Positions 15,091-22,667 of a DNA stretch of 64,000 nucleotides are shown here, in pieces. The position numbers were made by a program, and so were the translations under genes. Within the stretch, counting starts at the first letter, position 1; the number at the start of each line of letters is the position of its first letter. Origin of the DNA: Wolbachia endosymbiont of Armadillidium arcangelii (GTDB lineage Bacteria > Pseudomonadota > Alphaproteobacteria > Rickettsiales > Anaplasmataceae); NCBI RefSeq assembly GCF_040207875.1, contig NZ_CP157942.1, forward strand, positions 372,001 through 436,000, in the 5' to 3' direction. The notes beneath the pieces are model-generated. The model was not told where the DNA came from. It worked only from the letters and a program-made list of their open reading frames with translations, and ran no database searches.

Positions 15091-15437
15091 CTATAAGCAC
15101 ATATTCCTTAACTTGTTAAATCTAAAGCTTCATATCTTCCTTACTTATTAAAAGAATTTAAGCTAAGAATTACAACTTAAATTACGTAAAAATGTGTCAA
15201 AACATCTTTGGCTTTATAGCCTACCAAGTGAAAATTATTTTCAGTATTTTTCATTTTTCTATTAACTTTTAACACAACTGCTTATATCGCTGCCTTTTAC
15301 ATTAATTATGTTTTTGGAAGGAAGAATTGTACGTACTTTACTCTCAATTTTATCTCTTATTTCATAATCTGGCGAATTAAGGATAGCATAGATATCAGGA
15401 TGAAAGTTAATATGTAATGAATGAAACTACAGTTATC
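15091..15437. other. Intergenic stretch with a possible C-terminal gene fragment
   Basis: Just downstream of nuoD, a minus-strand frame running from about 15430 to 15268 reads HINFHPDIYAILNSPDYEIR and ends GSDISSCVKS-stop. It has no start codon and looks like a protein tail, but its identity is not recognised. An IS-end-like TTCCTTAACTTG lies at about 15102. Nothing else seen. Confidence 0.25.
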
Positions 15438-16610
15438 TTACCTGTCAATCTCACCAAAGACTATATCGAGTGAACCGATAATTGCTGCAACGTCGGCAAG
15501 CATATGTCCTTTTGCCATGAAGTCTAAGGCCTGTAAATGTGCAAAGCCAGGTGCTCTTATTCGGCACCTGTAAGGCCTATTGGTACCATCTGAAACTATA
15601 TATACTCCAAACTCGCCTTTTGGTGCCTCAACAGCTGTGTAAGCTTCACCTGCTGGTACATGATATCCTTCTGAATAAAGTTTAAAATGATGGATCATAG
15701 CCTCCATGGATGTTTTCATTTCTGCTCTTGGCGGTGGAGAGATCTTTCTATCTTCAGTTTTTATTGGCCCTTCAGGCATCTTCTCTATACATTGCTTCAC
15801 CAAGCTTATAGATTGCCTAATCTCCGCCATTCTAACTAAATAACGATCATAACAGTCACCATTTTGGCCAATTGGTATATCAAAATCTAGCCAATCATAT
15901 ATCTCATATGATTGGCTTTTTCGCAAATCCCAAGCGAGACCAGCAGCACGCAACATTGGTCCACTAAAGCCCCAATCAAGCGCCTGTTTTATTGATATTT
16001 CACTGATTCCTACAGTGCGTTGCTTCCATATCCTATTTTCTGTTAAAAGTTCATCAACATCATCTATATACTTTGGAAATTGTTCTATAAACTTTGCAAT
16101 ATCCTCAATCAAACCTTCTGGAATATCTGCTGCAACTCCACCTGGTCTTATGTAAGCTGCGTGAAATCTTGCACCTGAGGCTCTTTCATAGAACTCCAGT
16201 ATTTTTTCTCTTTCTTCAAAGAGCCATAAAAGAGGAGTCATTGCTCCAACATCAAGTGCTTGAGAAGAGACATTCAGTAAGTGATTTAGTATCCTTGTCA
16301 GTTCACAAAATAAAACACGCAAATATTTTGCTCTGATTGGAATTTCACATTGCAACAATTTTTCAACGCATAACGAATACGCATGCTCTTGTGACATTGG
16401 TGACACATAATCAAGGCGGTCAAAATAAGGCAGAGCTTGAAGATACGTTTTATGTTCTATTAACTTCTCAGTGCCGCGATGCAAAAGCCCAATGTGGGGA
16501 TCTGCTCTTTCGATCACCTCGCCATCCATCTCTAAAACAAGACGTAGCACCCCATGTGCAGCTGGGTGCTGTGGTCCAAAGTTTAACATCATTGTCTTTA
16601 GATCGGGCAT
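15438..16610 (-). CDS. nuoD: NADH-quinone oxidoreductase subunit D
   Basis: The 49-kDa subunit of respiratory complex I, lying at the quinone site in the peripheral arm. At 390 residues it is full length, with the expected [20 protein letters not shown] opening, [25 protein letters not shown] and the C-terminal [19 protein letters not shown] ending. The His of GPQHPAAHG near the quinone pocket is present. No other nuo genes flank it, so complex I genes are dispersed. Upstream lies about 250 bp of non-coding DNA. Confidence 0.97.
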   Translation of the reverse strand: MPDLKTMMLNFGPQHPAAHGVLRLVLEMDGEVIERADPHIGLLHRGTEKLIEHKTYLQALPYFDRLDYVSPMSQEHAYSLCVEKLLQCEIPIRAKYLRVLFCELTRILNHLLNVSSQALDVGAMTPLLWLFEEREKILEFYERASGARFHAAYIRPGGVAADIPEGLIEDIAKFIEQFPKYIDDVDELLTENRIWKQRTVGISEISIKQALDWGFSGPMLRAAGLAWDLRKSQSYEIYDWLDFDIPIGQNGDCYDRYLVRMAEIRQSISLVKQCIEKMPEGPIKTEDRKISPPPRAEMKTSMEAMIHHFKLYSEGYHVPAGEAYTAVEAPKGEFGVYIVSDGTNRPYRCRIRAPGFAHLQALDFMAKGHMLADVAAIIGSLDIVFGEIDR

Positions 16611-16864
16611 GCTTGGTAGTTTAAGATATTGAAATTGTATAGGCTAAAATGTGCTTAAAGTCAATAGGCTTCTTGCACGGGCACAACTATCGTTACAACA
16701 GAAAAGCCCTTACAAACTTCACCACCTTCTTATGATCTGATAGACAATGTTTATGTTGCACGTACAATTATTATACTTGTGTTGATTAAGGCAGCAAAAT
16801 TATGTATAGATAATTTTGACTAAAAAATAGTTTTTTAAGTCCTATTTTAGAGTAATCAAAATTA

Positions 16865-17386
16865 ATGAAAGACAATAAATACAGTTTAGGTTTAAGGATT
16901 ATTCATTGGTTAATGTCTGCTCTTATTATTGGCATGCTTTGTTCTGGCTTGTACATGAAAAGTTTGCCGATTAGTAGTGAAATTAAATTCAGCATATACG
17001 CTATTCATAAGGCTTGCGGTATCACTGCTCTTGGATTAATTATAGTACGCGTATTTTTTCGCGTCTTTACTTATGTTCCGCCATTACCAGCCAATTTTTC
17101 TCGATTTGTAATCAATGCGAGCAAAACGATACACTTTGGTTTATATGCTTTGATGGTGCTAATGCCACTATCTGGTTATGTCATGTCTTCTGCTTCTAGC
17201 AAAGAGATCAAATATTTTTTTCATATCCCTTTGTTAATCAATGAAAACAAAGAGCTAGCTAGTGCAGCTAATCAGCTACATTCGATGCTTGCATATTTTA
17301 TGGTAGTCTTTATAACTTTGCATATACTTGGTGCTTTAAAACACACATTTATAGATAAACAAAACATTTTTAAACGTATAATATAG
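16865..17386 (+). CDS. Cytochrome b561 family membrane protein
   Basis: A 173-residue integral membrane protein with four hydrophobic segments. Conserved His residues that would bind two b hemes are visible: RIIHWLMSALI in the first helix, AIHKACGI in the second, and TIHFGLYALM and LHSMLAYFMVVFITLHIL later. Bacterial CybB-type proteins move electrons between quinol and other carriers in the inner membrane. It ends 6 bp before the next gene, so the pair is probably one transcript. Confidence 0.85.
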   Translation: MKDNKYSLGLRIIHWLMSALIIGMLCSGLYMKSLPISSEIKFSIYAIHKACGITALGLIIVRVFFRVFTYVPPLPANFSRFVINASKTIHFGLYALMVLMPLSGYVMSSASSKEIKYFFHIPLLINENKELASAANQLHSMLAYFMVVFITLHILGALKHTFIDKQNIFKRII

Positions 17387-17391
17387 GTTAT

Positions 17392-18420
17392 ATGTTAAAT
17401 AGCCTCTGGAAAAAAGGAACAGATTTTCTTAGTAGTGAATTTGCCATAATGGGTGGTGCTATGAGCTGGGTTTCGGAGAGAAATTTGGTTTCAGCAATCT
17501 CAAATGCCGGTGGATTCGGCGTAATTGCATGCGGTGCAATGTTTCCAGACTTACTGAAAAAAGAAATCATAGAGACGCAAAAATTAACTCATAAGCCATT
17601 TGGTGTAAATCTAATTACTATGCACCCAAAGTTAAGTGAGTTGATAAATGTGTGCATTGAAACGAAAGTGAGCCATATAGTGCTTGCCGGTGGACTACCA
17701 ACGAAGCCTAATATAGAAAAAATCAAGAGTGCGGGCATTGAAGTTATGTGTTTTGCACCAGCATTAAGCCTCGCGAAAAGGTTAGTAAAAATGGGAGTAG
17801 ATGCGTTAATAATAGAGGGAATGGAAGCAGGTGGTCACATAGGTCCAGTCAGCACTTCTGTTCTTGCACAAGAGATACTGCCTTATTTTAAAAATGAGAA
17901 AACACCGGTGTTTGTTGCAGGTGGAATAGGAAGAGGCGAAATGATAATGAACTACCTAAAGATGGGAGCAAGTGGCTGTCAAATAGGCACATTATTTGTC
18001 TGCACTAATGAGTCAATCGCTCACAAAAATTTTAAAGAAGTATTCATCAAATCAGCTGCGCGTAATGCAGTATCTTCTATACAGATCAGTGCTGATTTCC
18101 CTGTAATTCCAGTAAGAGCTATAGCTAACAAAGCAAGTGACGATTTTATGAAGCATCAAAGAGACATTATCGATAAATATCAAAATGGACAGACCTCAAA
18201 AGAAGAAGGGCAACTTGAAATAGAAAAGTTCTGGGCTGGTGCTTTAAGAAGAGCAGTAATTGATGGAGATGTTGAAACAGGATCTTTAATGGCCGGTCAA
18301 AGTGTTGGTATGGTTGATAGGGAAAAATCTGTAAAAGAAGTGATAGGTATGTTAGTTCAACAAGCAGACAATTATACCAAAAGCAAATTTGTAGAAGTAG
18401 AAAATTCGGAAAGCAAGTAG
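17392..18420 (+). CDS. Nitronate monooxygenase / FabK-like FMN flavoprotein
   Basis: A 342-residue TIM-barrel flavoprotein of the nitropropane dioxygenase group. It opens with the FAIMGGAMSWVSERNLVSAI pattern, then NAGGFGVIACG, GMEAGGHIG with the catalytic-region His, and FVAGGIGRGEMIMNYLKMGA, the FMN phosphate site, followed by GCQIGTLF. Family members oxidise nitronates or act as enoyl-ACP reductase (FabK). Which one applies cannot be decided here; the absence or presence of another enoyl reductase (FabI) would help. It directly follows the cytochrome b561 gene. Confidence 0.8.
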   Translation: MLNSLWKKGTDFLSSEFAIMGGAMSWVSERNLVSAISNAGGFGVIACGAMFPDLLKKEIIETQKLTHKPFGVNLITMHPKLSELINVCIETKVSHIVLAGGLPTKPNIEKIKSAGIEVMCFAPALSLAKRLVKMGVDALIIEGMEAGGHIGPVSTSVLAQEILPYFKNEKTPVFVAGGIGRGEMIMNYLKMGASGCQIGTLFVCTNESIAHKNFKEVFIKSAARNAVSSIQISADFPVIPVRAIANKASDDFMKHQRDIIDKYQNGQTSKEEGQLEIEKFWAGALRRAVIDGDVETGSLMAGQSVGMVDREKSVKEVIGMLVQQADNYTKSKFVEVENSESK

Positions 18421-18517
18421 CTTCGTAATAAGCTAAATAAGGTATAATTGCCCAAGTTTAACGTAAAATTAACGCTAAAGAGGTATCTATACATTTTGTT
18501 ATGTACGGAGAAATGTT

Positions 18518-19795
18518 ATGCTAGGTACTTTAAAAAAGCATAAGAGTAGTGAAGTAATTATTAATCGACAATTGCACAACACTATATACAAAAAGGTAAC
18601 AAAAAAAGAGCACAAACATCCAAGCCCACAATCTGAAAAAGACAGAACTCTGAAAGAATGCATAGAGTTGTTCAACAAAGGAGCTGATCCTAACGTATTA
18701 ATTGAATTAGAAAAGTCACTGAGAGAACAAAAAGAATATTATAAATATTATATTGACAACTTCCTTCCAGCATTGAAAACAAAAGTGATAGAGTCAGAGA
18801 AATTAACAAAACCTTCAGTACTTAGCAATGAAGGAAAATCATCACAAAGATCACCAACAATAAAAGGGAAAATATTAAGAATAATTGCAAAAATTACTAT
18901 CGAGAGCAGCGATAAGGATCTTTCTATTAGTACTATTCAAAATCAAAAAAATCATCAAACAGATAGACGAGTTAATGACATGAGATTATTTAAGAATAAA
19001 AGTTTTTCTAATGAAGTTGCATGTGCTGAAAGTTCGGGTAGTAGTGCTTTGGAAAGGGGTTCTTTAGCTAAGGGTGTAAGTGGAAAAGGAACCCCTGGAA
19101 CGTACAATACATTGAGAAATTCAGGTTGTTATGGTGCTTCAACAGTTCCTACATCAGAACAATCACAAGCAAGAAAGGAGATTGCACAATCACAATTGAA
19201 TGGCTCCTTTAGCCAATCTTGTGAGGATTTAAAAAATAAAGACCCTAGTACAACTGCAGATGCTGTAGAAGTGCTAAGCGTTGCAAATACTTCTAAACTC
19301 AGTAGTAGCAATGACTCAGATAGTGAAATAAATTCACCTGGCTTGGTATCAAGTAGCAGGAGGAGCAGCTTAACTTCAGTAACAAGCAATTCATCTGAGG
19401 AAAGTGTAAGCACAACATTAAGCTCTACTGAAGAAAGTAACGGTTTGCAACCAAAGGATGAGGGAGAGACAAAATTAGCACACCTAACCAAAACAAGGCC
19501 CAAAGGGCCAAGCGGAAGAAGACCCTCTTCTAAATATCGTGAGAAGAGTGAAGTTAAACAACCCAATAACAGAAATCTTCACGTTGCATTTGTAGCAGGT
19601 TGTGCTCTCTCCACAATAGGGTGCATTGTTGCAGGAGCAATGACATCAGGACTAGTAGGAGCAGCAGTACTATTTGCTACGGCTGCAGTGTTTGCTATAG
19701 CAGCAGCAGTTGAATTGTATTCAAATGTTCTGTCAAGTAAATTGACATCCATTAGTGTGAGTCCTCTTATTGACAATAAAGAGCTTATGGCATAG
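18518..19795 (+). CDS. Uncharacterised Ser-rich protein with hydrophobic C-terminal hairpin
   Basis: A 425-residue protein with no recognised enzyme domain. Residues 1-110 are charged and helical (LKECIELFNKGADPNVLIEL recalls an ankyrin-like turn). Residues about 160-335 are low complexity, rich in Ser, Thr and Asn (SSSRRSSLTSVTSNSSEESV). Residues about 350-400 form two adjacent membrane spans (VAFVAGCALSTIGCIVAGAM and GAAVLFATAAVFAIAAAV). This layout, soluble head, disordered Ser-rich linker and membrane hairpin, resembles host-membrane-directed effectors of intracellular bacteria. It lies about 100 bp before the secretion-associated genes on the same strand. An effector role is inference only. 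Confidence 0.7.
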   Translation: MLGTLKKHKSSEVIINRQLHNTIYKKVTKKEHKHPSPQSEKDRTLKECIELFNKGADPNVLIELEKSLREQKEYYKYYIDNFLPALKTKVIESEKLTKPSVLSNEGKSSQRSPTIKGKILRIIAKITIESSDKDLSISTIQNQKNHQTDRRVNDMRLFKNKSFSNEVACAESSGSSALERGSLAKGVSGKGTPGTYNTLRNSGCYGASTVPTSEQSQARKEIAQSQLNGSFSQSCEDLKNKDPSTTADAVEVLSVANTSKLSSSNDSDSEINSPGLVSSSRRSSLTSVTSNSSEESVSTTLSSTEESNGLQPKDEGETKLAHLTKTRPKGPSGRRPSSKYREKSEVKQPNNRNLHVAFVAGCALSTIGCIVAGAMTSGLVGAAVLFATAAVFAIAAAVELYSNVLSSKLTSISVSPLIDNKELMA

Positions 19796-19899
19796 TAAAA
19801 ATTAAATATGAGTTACTTATGGTGAGCAAGTGAATTCGGTTCTTGCCTATTGATGTAAAAATTGTTATAGTTGAGAAGTATCTTAAAGGTATTTAGCTG

Positions 19900-20265
19900 A
19901 TGCATATTCAATTGGGTAGGGTTTTTGCTATTGTAGCCCTGTTAAGTTTTATCTTCATGTCATGTCCTAGCAAAGCAAGTGATGAGTTAAAAAACATACC
20001 AGAAACATTAAAGACTTTTTTTTCTTCATTTTCAGTTAAAGATACTATGGAAAATATGAGTCCTTCGACAATTATAGGGTTATGTATAGCTACAGTGATA
20101 CTTGCAGTAGTGTTCAGAGGTTTGATTTTTTTCATGATAATGTTTGGCGTACTGATCATGATGTTTGGGAGTACAGAAAAAGCAACAGATTACTTGAAAG
20201 AAAAATTCAACTTTGCAAAAGATATACAGTTACAATCCGATAGCAAAAAAGAAGATAAGAATTAA
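19900..20265 (+). CDS. Small exported membrane protein before the virB4 paralogue (pilin-like candidate)
   Basis: A 121-residue protein. Residues 1-26 look like a signal peptide (VFAIVALLSFIFMSCPSKAS), though the C could also be a lipobox. Residues 57-91 hold two close membrane spans (IIGLCIATVILAVVF and LIFFMIMFGVLIMMF), then a charged tail. Size, signal peptide and paired spans agree with VirB2/VirB3-type components of type IV secretion systems, and the next gene encodes a VirB4 paralogue 47 bp on. The sequence itself is not a clear VirB2 match, so this is inference from layout and context. Confidence 0.55.
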   Translation: MHIQLGRVFAIVALLSFIFMSCPSKASDELKNIPETLKTFFSSFSVKDTMENMSPSTIIGLCIATVILAVVFRGLIFFMIMFGVLIMMFGSTEKATDYLKEKFNFAKDIQLQSDSKKEDKN

Positions 20266-20312
20266 GTTTTATGTTTTTTAGTTATCTTTTTATTGAATAC
20301 GCATAATATTGT

Positions 20313-22667
20313 ATGCAGCTAAAAGTACCGGCCACTAGCTCTCAGTCTAAAAAAAAGAACAATTTAGCATTACTAGAGAGTATTAATTTAGATTTTATCC
20401 CTTATGCTTGCCACTACGATGAAGAAACTATACTAACAAAACAGGGGGAATTGTTAAAAATAATCAAATTAAAAGATTATTCTTCAGTTGATAACCACAG
20501 CGATCTTAGAACTGAAATTAGAAAAAGCATATCAAAAAATATCAAAAGCTTATATTTTACCGTTTGGATTCATACTGTCCGAAAGCACAACAAACCGAGC
20601 TTACAGTGGAATAAAACTGTAGACTTCTCCGATCAGTTACATTCAATATGGTTTAATAAACTAACTGATAGTAAATTACAGTATATAAATGAGCTGTATA
20701 TTGTGGTGTTATTTAGTGATTTTGGCAAGCATATTAGTAATACATTTTTTTGGGGGGTTATAAAGAGTAAACATAGATTATTCTTACAAGAAAATCATCA
20801 AGAATTGCAAAGGGTGACTGGTCTGATTCAAAAAGATTTAGAACCTTTTGGAGCTAAAAAGCTGGGCCTTAGGTTTAGTGAAGGCAAAGTATATTCTAAG
20901 ATGATGGAATTTCTCCATTATATTATTACATTAACCCACAAAGAATATCCAATATATGAAAAGGATCTATCGCAACATGTTAAAAATCTAAAAGTAGCTT
21001 TTGGATTCAACACATTTCAAACAATATTTGGAAATCAACAGAAGTTTGGTTCTATTTTTTGCATAAAGGAATATCGAGAAATCTCTTTGGAAAATATAGA
21101 TAGATGTTTGCAACTTGACTCTGAGCTTATTATTACAGAGGTAATAATATTCACTAGTAATAGCAAAGCAGTCAAAGAATTCAAAAAACAAATTAATATA
21201 TTGCAGATCAGTGAGGATAACACCTTACTTCAAAACTCAGAAATAAAGGAAATAATAGAACTTGAAAAAACTTCTGTTATGGATTTTTGTCAACAGAAAA
21301 TTATTTTTACAATCTTTGCAGATGATAAGAACAGATTAGCTAAAAATATCAGCGATCTATCCTCTGTAATGTCGTTAATCGGTTTGATGATGTTTAGAAC
21401 TGATCTACACATGGAAAATCATTTTTGGGCGCAGCTTCCTGGAAACTTTGCTTTTGTTACACAACCGAAAAATATATTAGAAAAATATGCTTGCAGCTTT
21501 GCTATGTTGCACGATTTTACATCGGGTACATTAAAAGGGGGAAGGTGGAAAGAAGCAGTAACAGTCTTTTTTTCAAAAAAAGGAAGCCCTTATTTTTTTA
21601 ACTTTCATGGAAAGAAAAATAATGGTCATACCACGATACTTGGAACTCCAAATTCAGGCAGAACCTCACTGATCAATTTTCTACTATTGGAGTCAAGAAA
21701 ATTTAATCCCATGATTGTAATATTAGATAATACTGGAAAATCAATAATCTTTACTAAAGCAGTAAGCGGCCAATATTACATAATTGATCCAAAATATAAA
21801 GATGCAAGTCTAAAATTTAACCCACTGAACATTGAAGATAATGTTTCTAATCGCAATATGCTGATCGAGCTGATAAAAAGAATGGTGGCAGATGCAAGTT
21901 TGGTGGACGTAGAAGAAAAGATAAAAGAAATTGTAGATTCTATATTTGCTATACCAAGAGAATCGCGCTCTATTTCTCAAATTTCTGAGGTGCTTTTACT
22001 TCTTGGGGGTAAAATAAGTAAGTGGTGCGGTGATGGTGAATTTGCTTACTTATTCCAAGATGGTGATGAGTCAGACATTGACTGGGAAACAAAAACCATA
22101 TCTCTCAATACTGCAAATCTCACTAAGCAAAAAGAATGTATGTCCGTGATACTTTACTATTTTTTATACTCTTTTGAAGCAAAATGTGATGGCTCGCCTG
22201 CAATACTTGTTTTGGATGAAGCATGGGAGATAAGTAATATTTTTCCTACAGAGGAAGAGTTTGACGACTGGATGCATAGGATGACAAAGTTGAATGTTGT
22301 AGTAATTCTAAGTACTGAAAACTTAACTCTAGCACTTGCTAGCAAGTTTACTCAACATTTAGATAAACATGTTGATACAAGAATCTTTATGCCGAACGTT
22401 AATGCAGACATGTCATACATGAAGGCATTTTCTCTATCGAAAGAGGAAATGGGTATTATTTTGCGAACACCAACGCAGGAAGGTTTATTTTTGATAAAGC
22501 AATACAAAGGTTTAGTAACTTTAAGTCTAGATTTGAAAAATATGAAAAAAATACATGTGCTTTCGGCTAATAAAGAGACTATAAAGTATATGTATGAAGC
22601 AATAAAGGAAAAGGGCGAAAAAGTGAGTAAGTGGTTACCGGTGTTCTATGAAAAATGTAAAGTTTAA
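20313..22667 (+). CDS. VirB4-family type IV secretion ATPase paralogue with altered Walker A
   Basis: A 784-residue protein with a VirB4/TrbE layout: an N-terminal domain (1-400) and a C-terminal RecA-like ATPase domain. The Walker A position reads GTPNSGRTS (residues 444-452), so the invariant Lys is Arg450 (AGA at 21660-21662). Walker B is intact as LVLDEAWEIS (about 632-641), and ENLTLA follows in the sensor region. VirB4 proteins power pilus and channel assembly at the inner membrane. Rickettsiales carry two VirB4 copies; this one looks like the divergent second copy. It overlaps the next ORF by 20 bp, so the two are translationally linked. Confidence 0.85.
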   Translation: MQLKVPATSSQSKKKNNLALLESINLDFIPYACHYDEETILTKQGELLKIIKLKDYSSVDNHSDLRTEIRKSISKNIKSLYFTVWIHTVRKHNKPSLQWNKTVDFSDQLHSIWFNKLTDSKLQYINELYIVVLFSDFGKHISNTFFWGVIKSKHRLFLQENHQELQRVTGLIQKDLEPFGAKKLGLRFSEGKVYSKMMEFLHYIITLTHKEYPIYEKDLSQHVKNLKVAFGFNTFQTIFGNQQKFGSIFCIKEYREISLENIDRCLQLDSELIITEVIIFTSNSKAVKEFKKQINILQISEDNTLLQNSEIKEIIELEKTSVMDFCQQKIIFTIFADDKNRLAKNISDLSSVMSLIGLMMFRTDLHMENHFWAQLPGNFAFVTQPKNILEKYACSFAMLHDFTSGTLKGGRWKEAVTVFFSKKGSPYFFNFHGKKNNGHTTILGTPNSGRTSLINFLLLESRKFNPMIVILDNTGKSIIFTKAVSGQYYIIDPKYKDASLKFNPLNIEDNVSNRNMLIELIKRMVADASLVDVEEKIKEIVDSIFAIPRESRSISQISEVLLLLGGKISKWCGDGEFAYLFQDGDESDIDWETKTISLNTANLTKQKECMSVILYYFLYSFEAKCDGSPAILVLDEAWEISNIFPTEEEFDDWMHRMTKLNVVVILSTENLTLALASKFTQHLDKHVDTRIFMPNVNADMSYMKAFSLSKEEMGIILRTPTQEGLFLIKQYKGLVTLSLDLKNMKKIHVLSANKETIKYMYEAIKEKGEKVSKWLPVFYEKCKV

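Noticed and set aside
19129..19566. Minus-strand ORF of 145 codons
   Set aside because: Antisense of the Ser-rich region of the 18518 gene; Leu/Ser-rich composition is what the complement of such a repeat gives.
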